Below, piece after piece: positions 1 through 8,353 of a stretch of DNA of 49,493 nucleotides. The notes beneath the pieces are model-generated. The model made no database searches, was not told where the DNA came from, and saw only the letters and a program-made list of their open reading frames with translations. The translations under genes were made by a program, and so were the position numbers. This stretch comes from URNF01 sp045638005 (GTDB taxonomy: Bacteria > Bacillota > Clostridia > Oscillospirales > Acutalibacteraceae): NCBI GenBank assembly GCA_045638005.1, contig JAZUAN010000003.1, forward strand, positions 1 through 49,493, in the 5' to 3' direction. The number at the start of each line of letters is the position of its first letter. Positions within the stretch are counted from its first letter, which is position 1.

Positions 1-48
1 CGATCCGACTTGCTGCCACAAGGCAGCGGGAGTTTTTGGAAAACAATT

Positions 49-1089
49 TTAATTTGTCAAAGTTTCAGAACTTTGATACAAGAATTTGCCGATATCATAT
101 ACACCGGAATGCAGTAAATGCAAATATTTCAGCGCAGTAGCGGCACCACGTGCAACGCAATGCGTAGGTTCATCCGCCACATAGCAACGAATACCAGTCA
201 CCTTTGAAACGAGTGCTGCCATACCGCGCATTTGTGCCATACCGCCCGTGAGCATAATACCGTTGTCATAGATATCCGCAGACAATTCAGGCGGCGTATG
301 TTCCAGCACACGCTGAATTGTTTCCACAATTTCATTCAGTGGATCATGCACCGCTTCCAAAATTTCCGCCGAGCTGATCTCACATATGCGCGGCAATCCG
401 CTGACGGCGTCCCGCCCGCGCGCCTGCGCTTTGAGATTAGTTTCCTCTTCAATCGCCTTTCCGATAGCGATTTTTAGTTCTGCAGCAGTACGCTCACCGA
501 TGACCAACTGATGCATTTGACGGACATACCGCACAATAGCATCATCAAACGCGTCGCCGCCGACGCGCTCTGAGCAGGAAGATGCCAAACCTTTGAGAGA
601 CATGACCGCTACATCAGTAGTACCGGCGCCAATCTCTACCACCATACTGCCGCGCGGTGCTTCCACATCCAATCCTGCACCCACGGCAGCCGCCATAGAT
701 TCTTCTATGAGCATAACCTGACGCGCGCCTGCTGCATATACCGCTTCCAAAAAGGAACGCTGTTCCACAGCTGTCACAGATGCCGGAACGCTCACGGCAA
801 CGCGGGGTTTTATAACCTTATACGAGCATACCTTTTGTACAAAATACCGCAGCATCATACAGGCATAGTCAAAATCGGCAATCACACCCTTTGCAAGCGG
901 TCTGACCACCGTGATGGATGCTGGTGCACGTCCAATCATTGCATACGCTTCCTCGCCGCAAGCAAACATTTTGCCACTGGCGGTATCCACCGCGATTACA
1001 GCGGGTTCATCCAGCACAACACCTTTATCGGCGGCATATATTACCACACGTGAGGTACCGAAATCTATTCCGAAATCTCTATCATTCAT
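49..1089 (-). CDS. mreB: MreB/Mbl-type rod-shape actin homologue
   Basis: 346-residue bacterial actin of the MreB family, which polymerises under the membrane and guides the lateral wall synthesis machinery. The N-terminal phosphate-1 motif (IDFGTS, about residues 9-14), the second nucleotide motif (EIGAGTTD, about 151-158) and the C-terminal LTGGMAQM adenosine motif are visible, and length matches the family. It is last of recD2-comF-mreB; its ATG overlaps the comF stop by 4 bases (ATGA), so the two are probably translationally coupled. The sequence is somewhat diverged from canonical MreB, so MreB versus the Mbl/MreBH paralogue cannot be decided from this copy alone. Confidence 0.93.
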   Translation of the reverse strand: MNDRDFGIDFGTSRVVIYAADKGVVLDEPAVIAVDTASGKMFACGEEAYAMIGRAPASITVVRPLAKGVIADFDYACMMLRYFVQKVCSYKVIKPRVAVSVPASVTAVEQRSFLEAVYAAGARQVMLIEESMAAAVGAGLDVEAPRGSMVVEIGAGTTDVAVMSLKGLASSCSERVGGDAFDDAIVRYVRQMHQLVIGERTAAELKIAIGKAIEEETNLKAQARGRDAVSGLPRICEISSAEILEAVHDPLNEIVETIQRVLEHTPPELSADIYDNGIMLTGGMAQMRGMAALVSKVTGIRCYVADEPTHCVARGAATALKYLHLLHSGVYDIGKFLYQSSETLTN

Positions 1090-1865
1090 GTAAAGTCTCC
1101 AGCCTTTCCAGCCAACCTTTTCTTCAAATCCGCTATGGGATCATTTTCGTCCTCGTCATCTTTGTCTTTTAAGCGTGATAATGCTAAAGCCAACACATAT
1201 ACATGCGCTGCACCGTATATTTTCAGCATCTTGGCACACTCGTTTGTGGTGGAACCTGTGGTTACCACATCATCTATGAGCAAAATATTTTTATTTTTTA
1301 ATGATACTTTGCTGCAAACGTCAAATGCACCTAACAAATTCCCTGCTCTGCGATCAGCAGGAAGCTCTTTTTGGGGTTCTGTTTCAAATATTTTACGCAG
1401 CAGCGGTATGTATGGCACATGGGATTCTTTGGATATACGATTTGCAATGGGTTGCAGCTGATCAAACCCGCGTTCTGTCAAATCATTTTTGTGTGGCGGA
1501 ACGGTAGTGATGATATCCACCTTCTTTTCCGCAAATGCACGATACATGCTTTCCACAGCCTGTTGAGAAAAATACGTGATGCGGTCAATATCCTCCACCT
1601 TTTTAAAGCGGTGTATGCCTTTCCTCACCGTTTCTTCATAATAATACGGTGCTGCAATTCCGTCTGTGAGTAGGGTGTTTTTCTTACAAACACACGCATC
1701 TTTTTCTCTGCCGCATCTCGCGCAGGCGGGACTACCGATGAATGCGATACCCGCTTTTTCACACGCGGGGCATACCGGATTTTTACTTGACGGAATCACC
1801 TCGTCGCAAAACACGCAACGCGGTGGAAAGAACAAATCCTTTACATACCTGACAACGCTATTCAT
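1086..1865 (-). CDS. comF: ComF-family phosphoribosyltransferase-like protein
   Basis: 259 residues. The N-terminus holds a four-cysteine zinc module (CVFCDEV, then CPAC) followed by a second cysteine group (CARCGREKDACVC). The C-terminal half is a type I phosphoribosyltransferase fold with the PRPP loop ILLIDDVVTTGST at about residues 204-216. ComF proteins take part in DNA uptake during natural transformation, and in many bacteria they are kept without proven competence. The start has an AGAGGG ribosome site; the gene overlaps the end of recD2 by 8 bases and the start of mreB by 4. An acidic run (KDKDDEDEND) lies close to the C-terminus. Confidence 0.9.
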   Translation of the reverse strand: MNSVVRYVKDLFFPPRCVFCDEVIPSSKNPVCPACEKAGIAFIGSPACARCGREKDACVCKKNTLLTDGIAAPYYYEETVRKGIHRFKKVEDIDRITYFSQQAVESMYRAFAEKKVDIITTVPPHKNDLTERGFDQLQPIANRISKESHVPYIPLLRKIFETEPQKELPADRRAGNLLGAFDVCSKVSLKNKNILLIDDVVTTGSTTNECAKMLKIYGAAHVYVLALALSRLKDKDDEDENDPIADLKKRLAGKAGDFT

Positions 1866-4065
1866 GCAGTCCCTCTTTTGTCAAAAAATGGCGCAAGCCA
1901 CTGTATCGCAAGGTTTTGCGGTCATTTTCCACCATTGCGGCTAGTGTTTGCTCATCGCCGACCATAATCAACAGTTTTTTTGCACGAGTGATAGCGGTAT
2001 ATAACAAATTCCGATAGCACAACTGTTTTTGATGGCGGAACATGGTTAATATCACCACATCAAATTCGCTACCCTGGCTTTTGTGTACGGTTATAGCATA
2101 CGCAAGCTCTAAACATTTTAGATCTTCTTTGGTATACAACGCTACACGATTATCATATCTTACCGTGACCGTTTCATCCCGCTTGTCTACCTTTTCCAGC
2201 ACACCGATATCACCGTTGAAAACACCCGAACCGACCTCGCCGTTATCCTTTGTCCAGGTAATATCATAGTTATTCTGGTTATGCATCACCTTATCGCCAA
2301 CCCGCAAAACCATATTGCCGTTTTTAATCTCAGCTTTACGGTTATCCGACGGATTAAGCAATTCTTGCAGTTTGACATTAAGTTCAAGGGTGCCCAGCTC
2401 ATTGCGGCGACCCGGACACAGCACCTGTATACCGTTCCAGCAGGAAAATCCATACGTTTCAGGAATGCGACGATTGCAAAGATCCAGCACCGTTTCCTCA
2501 ACCGAACGAAAAGAATTGCGTTTGAGGAGGAAAAAGTCACCGTCTTTTTCATTGGCATGCGGAAGTTTCCCTTCCAAAACAGCGTGGGCGCCGGCAACGA
2601 TATGACTTTTTAAGGATTGACGGAAAATTTCAGTAAGCTCCACACGCGGTACGATATCGCACGCAAGCAGGCTTTGCAACACGTTTCCTGCACCTACAGA
2701 GGGTAACTGATCTGCATCACCGACCAATATTAATCTTGCCGTTTGGGGCAGCGCACGCAGCAATTTTTCAAATAAAATAGCGTCCACCATGGAAAGCTCG
2801 TCCACGATGACCGTATCCGCATCCAGTGGATTTTTTTCATCTCTGGCAAAATAGGGTTCGTCATCATCGCTCCACTGTACTTCCAATAAACGATGAAGCG
2901 TTTTTGCCTCATATCCGGTAAGCTCGGTCATGCGTTTTGCAGCTCTGCCGGTAGGAGCAGCTAATACCACGTCCTCGCCACAAGCCTCTAAAAGCGATAT
3001 CATACCGTTCACCGTAGTGGTTTTACCGGTACCGGGACGACCGGTGAGCACCATTACGCGATTGGAAATCGCTGTTTGCAGCGCTGCGCGCTGCTGTTCT
3101 TCATAGCGGATATGCAGTTTTGTTTCGATGTTTTCAATCATACAAGAAACATCGGTGGCGGTAACCGGCACGGTACGCGCCATCTGACGTACACGATAAG
3201 CGATATAGTGCTCCGCCATATAGTAATGCGGCAAAAATACGAATGTGCGTTCACCGATCTCCTCGCTTATCGCTACACCGCGCGCCAGCATATCCTGCAA
3301 CACACGTTCAGTGGCATCTTGCTCCGCTTCCAACATACCTGCAGCAGCAACAACTAGTTTTTCCTGTGGCAAACAGGTATGCCCGTTGCCAAGGTTATGT
3401 CGCAGCACATATAAAAGTCCTGCCTCGATGCGGTTGGGGGTATTTTCAAATCCGTACATGGCAGCCGCCAAACGGTCGGCGCGTTCAAAAGGAATGGATA
3501 AAGTGCACAGAATATACGGATTTTCCTTAATGCGGGCGACCGCAGATGTGCCATACCGTTTCCAGCAACGCACCGCTTCGCTTTGGGTAAGTCCGTAAGC
3601 GGAAAAGGTGAGCATCAATTCTCTGAGCCCGCTTTGCGCGTGAAATTCCTCGCCGAGTTTCTTCGCCTTTTCCCGGGTAATGCCACGCACCTCCGCAAGG
3701 CGGATGGGTTCCTCTTCCAAAATACGCAAAGTATCCTCGCCAAACTTGTCAATCACTTTCGCCGCGGTAGCGGGACCGATCCCGCGCACCGCGCCGGAAG
3801 ATAAATACCGCAAAATCGCCATTACATCGGTAGGCAGACGCGAGCTGTGGCTTTCCATACGAAATTGTCTGCCAAACTGCGGGTGTTCCACCCACTCTCC
3901 ATTCATAAACAACTCTTCACCAACGTGCACATCCGCAAAGGTACCGACAACCTTTTCTAAAGTTTCCTCCGCAGATACAAGATCCAAAACCGTCCAACCA
4001 TTATCGGGATTGCGGAACACAATGCGTTCTACCGTACCAGAAAGTTGTTCTTTCATCTCATTCAC
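1858..4065 (-). CDS. recD2: ATP-dependent 5'-3' DNA helicase RecD2
   Basis: 735 residues from the chosen GTG at 4065; the reading frame stays open upstream to 4092, but AGGAGG lies 7 bases before this GTG, and an in-frame ATG follows at 4056. RecD2 is a stand-alone superfamily 1B helicase, acting without RecBC in repair and replication-fork maintenance. Seen: an N-terminal OB-like region, helix-hairpin-helix repeats around residues 90-140 (GIGPATAAKVI, VRGITREKAKKL), Walker A GRPGTGKT near 342, Walker B VIVDELSMVD, and motif VI (YTAITRAKKLLIMVG) near the end. Length is typical of the Firmicutes form. It heads the overlapping recD2-comF-mreB run and follows an orphan membrane gene by 37 bases. 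Confidence 0.95.
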   Translation of the reverse strand: MNEMKEQLSGTVERIVFRNPDNGWTVLDLVSAEETLEKVVGTFADVHVGEELFMNGEWVEHPQFGRQFRMESHSSRLPTDVMAILRYLSSGAVRGIGPATAAKVIDKFGEDTLRILEEEPIRLAEVRGITREKAKKLGEEFHAQSGLRELMLTFSAYGLTQSEAVRCWKRYGTSAVARIKENPYILCTLSIPFERADRLAAAMYGFENTPNRIEAGLLYVLRHNLGNGHTCLPQEKLVVAAAGMLEAEQDATERVLQDMLARGVAISEEIGERTFVFLPHYYMAEHYIAYRVRQMARTVPVTATDVSCMIENIETKLHIRYEEQQRAALQTAISNRVMVLTGRPGTGKTTTVNGMISLLEACGEDVVLAAPTGRAAKRMTELTGYEAKTLHRLLEVQWSDDDEPYFARDEKNPLDADTVIVDELSMVDAILFEKLLRALPQTARLILVGDADQLPSVGAGNVLQSLLACDIVPRVELTEIFRQSLKSHIVAGAHAVLEGKLPHANEKDGDFFLLKRNSFRSVEETVLDLCNRRIPETYGFSCWNGIQVLCPGRRNELGTLELNVKLQELLNPSDNRKAEIKNGNMVLRVGDKVMHNQNNYDITWTKDNGEVGSGVFNGDIGVLEKVDKRDETVTVRYDNRVALYTKEDLKCLELAYAITVHKSQGSEFDVVILTMFRHQKQLCYRNLLYTAITRAKKLLIMVGDEQTLAAMVENDRKTLRYSGLRHFLTKEGLHE

Positions 4066-4102
4066 ACAATCCCCTCCTTTCGCGCTGTGCACTATTTAAA
4101 TA

Positions 4103-4444
4103 TTATATAGTATTTTCACCCCAATTGCAATTCTCTTCGACAAAATTTTCATCACTGATAAAGCGTATATCCTGTCGATTTTCGCAAAATCGTCCTATGA
4201 TTTCTTTTTGCTGATCGCTTACACCGTTATCCACCAGTAACAGCACATCCTCCCTATCTGCTTTTGTCCGAAAATAACGGATGATCTGTTCTGTATTTTC
4301 TGTATCTCCTCGCAAATATGCGAGCGAAAATGTGTAAAGTCGCTCCCGCGGGCACAAAACAAGTAACACCAACCGCCGCAGTAGGCACACAACACCATAT
4401 AAGGCAAAAAACAACACCGCACAAAAAGCAATGCCTTCAGCCAT
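4103..4444 (-). CDS. Hypothetical small membrane-anchored protein
   Basis: 113 residues, family not recognised. One or two hydrophobic segments fill residues 4-34 (FCAVLFFALYGVVCLLRRLV, then LLVLC), followed by a soluble domain of about 75 residues with alternating hydrophobic strands (DVLLLVDNGV, DIRFISDENF). That pattern suggests a small alpha/beta domain on the cytoplasmic face, but no catalytic motif is visible. The start has a GGAGCGG ribosome site. It ends 37 bases before the recD2 GTG on the same strand, so it probably leads that operon. Divergent to the small membrane gene at 4601. Confidence 0.7.
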   Translation of the reverse strand: MAEGIAFCAVLFFALYGVVCLLRRLVLLVLCPRERLYTFSLAYLRGDTENTEQIIRYFRTKADREDVLLLVDNGVSDQQKEIIGRFCENRQDIRFISDENFVEENCNWGENTI

Positions 4445-4528
4445 ACATACCGCTCCTTTTCATTCGTATACCCATACATATTCCGGCTTGCATGTCCATG
4501 TTATTTTTCGTTTTTCGATAAATCTATG

Positions 4529-4557
4529 TTGACAATTGATCTAATCTGTGATATATA
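4529..4557 (+). promoter_or_regulatory. SigA-type promoter for the small membrane gene at 4601
   Basis: TTGACA (4529-4534), 17-base spacer, TATATA (4552-4557). The -35 is a perfect consensus. It lies 43 bases upstream of the chosen ATG at 4601. Confidence 0.7.
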
Positions 4558-4600
4558 TGTGGTGCCACACGCATTTTTTGAAAGGAAACGATCTACTTCG

Positions 4601-4906
4601 ATGAACGCATTAAATATAACAATATTTCACACTGTCACCAGTTTGGTGCTCGGTATAGGCGCTTGGCTATTCGCTTCCCTCGCCATCGCAAGTAAAAAAG
4701 CACTTCCTGCGCATCGATTTACCATCTGCAGCTTCAGCCTATGTGTTTTTTCTGTCTTATTACAGTTGTTTGAAGTGAATAACAGAATAAATGCAGGTGA
4801 TTTTTCAGCAATAGCGGATACGATCCGCGCTGTTGTCATTGCGACTTGTGTTTTAATAGGCATTACAATTCTTCTCAACTGCATCGCATTCAAAAAACAT
4901 AATTAA
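4601..4906 (+). CDS. Hypothetical small integral membrane protein
   Basis: 101 residues from the ATG at 4601, which has an AAAGGAAA ribosome site; the open frame runs back to 4526, but that ATG lies across the promoter. Three hydrophobic segments are visible: about residues 9-31 (HTVTSLVLGIGAWLFASLAI), 42-60 (ICSFSLCVFSVLLQLF) and 75-96 (IRAVVIATCVLIGITILLNC). No family was recognised and no functional motif is visible. It is monocistronic: its own promoter lies upstream and a strong shared terminator directly downstream. Opposite strand to both neighbours. Confidence 0.75.
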   Translation: MNALNITIFHTVTSLVLGIGAWLFASLAIASKKALPAHRFTICSFSLCVFSVLLQLFEVNNRINAGDFSAIADTIRAVVIATCVLIGITILLNCIAFKKHN

Positions 4907-4920
4907 TAATTCAAAAAGAA

Positions 4921-4958
4921 AAAAGAAGGTTCAAAGCAACTTTGAACCTTCTTTTTTT
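4921..4958. terminator. Bidirectional intrinsic terminator
   Basis: 12-base-pair stem (4925-4936 with 4940-4951), 3-base loop, flanked by an A run on the left and a T run on the right. It serves the plus-strand gene ending at 4906 and the minus-strand ispH-S1 gene ending at 4972. Confidence 0.9.
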
Positions 4959-4971
4959 ATAACATTTTTGC

Positions 4972-7029
4972 TTATTCGGCAGCTTCCTCAGCGGGAGCGG
5001 CTTCCTCGGTTGCTTCTGCAACTACTTCCTCAGCAGCCTCTTCGACAGCAGGAGCAGTCTCCAACAGAGCGCGGATGGAAAGGCTGATACGCTTGTTGTC
5101 ATAATCAACATTGGTAATCTTAACCTTAACTTCCTGACCCACTTTGAGTTCATCCTGCGGCTTGTCGATACGGCGATCGGCAATCTGAGAGATATGAATG
5201 AGGCCGTCGATACCGGGAATGATCTGTGCAAATGCGCCGAAAGCGGTCATGCCGACGATCTTAGCATCCACAACATCATCCACATTGTAGTTGGCTTTGA
5301 AAATCTCCCACGGATTGTCTTCCGCTTTGCGGTAGCCAAGAGAAATCTTTCTCTTTTCGGTATCCAGATCACGGATATACACAGTAACAGTATCGCCCAC
5401 ATTCACAACCTCGGAAGGATGCTTAATGCGGCTCCAAGAAAGCTCAGAGATGTGGATCATACCGTCTACACCGCCCAGATCCACAAACGCACCGTAGGAA
5501 GTCAGAGACTTCACAGTACCGGTGTGCTGCTGACCAACCTCGAGGGTGTTCCAAACGGCAGCTTCCTGCTCACGGCGCTCCTCACGAGCAACAAGGCGGA
5601 CAGAAGCAACCGCGCGGCGACGAGCAGTATTCACTTCAATGATCTTGAAACGAACGGTCTGACCTTTCAGCGGAGACAGATCTTCCATGCGGCTAAGAGA
5701 AGCATGAGAAGCAGGCACGAAAACGCGCACACCGTTGGTAACTACCAGCAGGCCACCCTTGATGATCTCGGTGACAGTGCCTTCCAGAATTTCACCGGAA
5801 GCTTCTGCTTCGACAACAGTGTTCCAACCCTTGAGAGAGTCAACACGTTTTTTGGAAAGCATAATGGTGCCTTCCTGGTCGTTGGTACGCATGATGAGCA
5901 GTTCCAGCTCGTCACCGACCTTCACGACATCGGCGGGATTTGCATTGGGATCAGCGGACAACTCTTCCGCCGGGATGTAACCGGTCTGTTTGCGGCCGAT
6001 AACCTCGACCTGCACCTCATTGGGAGCGATGCTGACAACCAGGCCGCGCACTTTATCATCAGTAGGATTCTGGAAAGTAGCGTCGATAGCTTTCTCGTAC
6101 TCTTCAGAAGTCATTTCCTCAAATGCACTCTCGTTGACGGTTTCGACAGCCTCCGCTGTCAGGTCTTTGTTCTCCAGATTTTTCATTTCGGACATGATGG
6201 TTTGTACCTCCTTTATAATATCGGCAGGCGTCGAAGCTCCCGCGGTCAGTCCTACACACCGCACACCCTCAAATTGCTGCTCATCCAGCTCTGCAGCTGT
6301 CTCCACCAAAATAGTGGGACAATGCACAGCGCAGACGTCATGCAATTTAGAAGTGTTGGAACTTTGTCGTCCACCGACGATCACCATTTTATCGCATTGC
6401 TGCGATAATGCAATGGCCTCGTTCTGCCTTTCGGCAGTCGCATTGCATATTGTATCAAAAATCAACGGATTTGTATAGTGTTTTTTTAATATTTTCGCAC
6501 ACTTTTTCCAACTAATTGTGTTATAGGTGGTTTGTGCAACCATTATAACCAGTTCTTTTTGCAAATCCTGTCGTTTTTTGAGTATATCTGCCAATTCCTC
6601 AGGCGTTGAAAAAACCGTATAGTCGCCAACGCAGTGCCCGCAGATTCCCATTACCTCGGGATGACCTGCGTTTCCGGCAATAAAGACGTGATAACCTTCC
6701 GCAGATTTTTCCGCAACGATACGATGAATTTTGCTGACAAACGGACAGGTAGCATCAAACATACGCACACCGCATGCAGCAATTTCATCATAGACGCTTT
6801 TTGGGACACCGTGAGAACGGATCACCAAAACGGTACCCTCCTCCACATCTTTCGGGTCCTCCACAATGACAACGCCGCGCTTTTGCAGATTTTCAACCAA
6901 CTGCGGATTGTGGATAATAGGACCAAGTGTTGCCACCTTTTCCCCTTTATCCAACAAATCGTACACAGCGTTCACCGCTTTATTTACACCAAAGCAAAAT
7001 CCTGCCGACTTGGCTAACTGTACCTGCAT
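4972..7029 (-). CDS. ispH: IspH (HMBPP reductase) fused to ribosomal protein S1
   Basis: 685-residue fusion. Residues 1-280 are 4-hydroxy-3-methylbut-2-enyl diphosphate reductase, the last enzyme of the MEP isoprenoid pathway, a 4Fe-4S protein. Its cluster cysteines are visible in SAGFCFG (residue 12), DATCPF and DTICNAT. Residues about 325-655 hold four S1 RNA-binding domains, for example GTVKSLTSYGAFVDLGGVDG and KIVGMTAFGAFAQI. The tail is acidic and Glu/Ala-rich. This fusion is known from Clostridia; the S1 part is thought to serve as ribosomal protein S1/RpsA. GAGGA precedes the ATG. It follows cmk and plsC in the same direction with a 13-base gap, making cmk-plsC-ispH/S1 a likely operon. 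Confidence 0.95.
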   Translation of the reverse strand: MQVQLAKSAGFCFGVNKAVNAVYDLLDKGEKVATLGPIIHNPQLVENLQKRGVVIVEDPKDVEEGTVLVIRSHGVPKSVYDEIAACGVRMFDATCPFVSKIHRIVAEKSAEGYHVFIAGNAGHPEVMGICGHCVGDYTVFSTPEELADILKKRQDLQKELVIMVAQTTYNTISWKKCAKILKKHYTNPLIFDTICNATAERQNEAIALSQQCDKMVIVGGRQSSNTSKLHDVCAVHCPTILVETAAELDEQQFEGVRCVGLTAGASTPADIIKEVQTIMSEMKNLENKDLTAEAVETVNESAFEEMTSEEYEKAIDATFQNPTDDKVRGLVVSIAPNEVQVEVIGRKQTGYIPAEELSADPNANPADVVKVGDELELLIMRTNDQEGTIMLSKKRVDSLKGWNTVVEAEASGEILEGTVTEIIKGGLLVVTNGVRVFVPASHASLSRMEDLSPLKGQTVRFKIIEVNTARRRAVASVRLVAREERREQEAAVWNTLEVGQQHTGTVKSLTSYGAFVDLGGVDGMIHISELSWSRIKHPSEVVNVGDTVTVYIRDLDTEKRKISLGYRKAEDNPWEIFKANYNVDDVVDAKIVGMTAFGAFAQIIPGIDGLIHISQIADRRIDKPQDELKVGQEVKVKITNVDYDNKRISLSIRALLETAPAVEEAAEEVVAEATEEAAPAEEAAE

Positions 7030-7042
7030 ACATTCCTCACTT

Positions 7043-7666
7043 TCAGGTCATTTGCTGTTCAATCAAAGCATCCATGCGCTCCATAATCAAGCGGGAGGCG
7101 TGCCGCAGCTTGGGATGTTCCTCATTTTTCAATTGCAGTTCTTCCGATGTAATAGGCTTACCGAACACCAGGGTCACGCGGCGAAAAGCTCGCACGTGAA
7201 AATCCTTGGTCACAAGGCAAGCAGGGATCACATTTGCTTGCGTCCGCGCTGCAATGAGCGCAGCGCCGGATTTCGGTTGTCCAAGCTCACGCGTGCGACG
7301 GCAGGTACCCTGCGGAAAAATACCAAGAAACTTGCCGCTGTTAACAAGATCCAAAGCGTGATTAATAGCGGTCATATCCCCTTTACCGCGATCAACGGGA
7401 AAAGCACCCATCACCGTTCCCAGTAACCAGCGTGTAAACCAATTCCGGAACAGTTCAGATTTCGCCATGAAATACACAGGACGTTTTTGCCCCATCAGTA
7501 AAAAAACCGGATCCACAATGGAGATATGGTTACAACATATTATATACCGCTCTCCCTCTTTGGGTTGTGGTAGATTTTCCAAACCAATCACACGGTAAGG
7601 AAAAACAATTTTCACAAGCGGTCGCAATATGTTAACAAGAATGCGATTTAGAGGATGTTCAGACAT
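7043..7666 (-). CDS. plsC: 1-acyl-sn-glycerol-3-phosphate acyltransferase (PlsC family)
   Basis: 207 residues. PlsC-family enzymes acylate lysophosphatidic acid to phosphatidic acid at the membrane. The catalytic H(x4)D box is visible in CNHISIVD (about residues 46-53) and the acceptor-binding box as FPQGTCRRTRE (about 117-127), a variant of the usual FPEGTR in which Gln replaces Glu. A hydrophobic N-terminal segment (ILVNILRPLVKIVF) can attach it to the membrane. It overlaps the end of cmk by 19 bases and has a GGAAAG ribosome site inside cmk. The exact acyl acceptor is not proven. Confidence 0.9.
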   Translation of the reverse strand: MSEHPLNRILVNILRPLVKIVFPYRVIGLENLPQPKEGERYIICCNHISIVDPVFLLMGQKRPVYFMAKSELFRNWFTRWLLGTVMGAFPVDRGKGDMTAINHALDLVNSGKFLGIFPQGTCRRTRELGQPKSGAALIAARTQANVIPACLVTKDFHVRAFRRVTLVFGKPITSEELQLKNEEHPKLRHASRLIMERMDALIEQQMT

Positions 7667-8334
7667 GCCAATCTTTCCTTCACAATGGATTTGAGCACCT
7701 CGACCGATTGCTCCAAAGTGTTACCGCTGGTATCCACCATAATGGCATCCTCAGCGGGTTTTAGCGGTGCCACAGCGCGGTGGGAATCGTTATAGTCACG
7801 CTGCTTCATATCCGCAAGAACCTCTTCAAAAGTAACCGTTTCCCCTTTTAATTGCAGTTCCTCAAAGCGGCGCTGTGCACGCGCTTCAGGGGAAGCGGAC
7901 AAAAATATCTTGATCTGCGCCCAAGGCAACACCACCGTGCCGATATCTCTGCCATCCATGATAACATTGTGGGTCTTCGCCATATTCTGCTGTAAGTCAA
8001 ATAAAAATTGCCGTACCGCAGGAATAGCAGAAACCGCAGATGCAGCCATCGAAACCGCGGGCGTGCGGATCTTATCGCTCACATTCTCGCCGTTCAAAAG
8101 CACCTGCTGTACACCGTCCACAAACTGCAGCGACACATCCAGTCCTTCCAAAAGCGGCGTAACGGCAGCTGCATCACCGGGCTCTACACCTTTCCCCAGC
8201 ATAAAATATCCCACAGTGCGATACAAAGCGCCGGTATCCACATAAATATACGCGATCTCCTTTGCCAGAATGCGCGCAATGGTACTTTTTCCCGCACCGG
8301 CGGGACCGTCAATGGCAATAGCAATAGTTTGCAT
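7648..8334 (-). CDS. cmk: Cytidylate kinase
   Basis: 228 residues from the ATG at 8334, which has GAGGGG just upstream; the frame stays open to 8424 but that extension overlaps the preceding flavoprotein gene. The enzyme phosphorylates CMP/dCMP using ATP. The P-loop GPAGAGKST lies at residues 9-17, and the NMP-binding region (VDTGALYRTV) and the conserved DGRDIGTVVLP segment follow. Length is that of the bacterial Cmk family. It is followed without gaps by plsC and ispH-S1, an arrangement known from other Firmicutes. Confidence 0.95.
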   Translation of the reverse strand: MQTIAIAIDGPAGAGKSTIARILAKEIAYIYVDTGALYRTVGYFMLGKGVEPGDAAAVTPLLEGLDVSLQFVDGVQQVLLNGENVSDKIRTPAVSMAASAVSAIPAVRQFLFDLQQNMAKTHNVIMDGRDIGTVVLPWAQIKIFLSASPEARAQRRFEELQLKGETVTFEEVLADMKQRDYNDSHRAVAPLKPAEDAIMVDTSGNTLEQSVEVLKSIVKERLACLNIL

Positions 8335-8353
8335 ACAAATATTCCCCTCTTTT

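Noticed and set aside
1..48. Possible terminator after mreB (GCTGCC-ACAA-GGCAGC)
   Set aside because: A short stem exists but no T run follows on the minus strand; the window edge prevents a judgement.
5194..6408. 404-codon plus-strand open frame
   Set aside because: Antisense to the ispH-S1 gene. The translation has no family features and no ribosome site.
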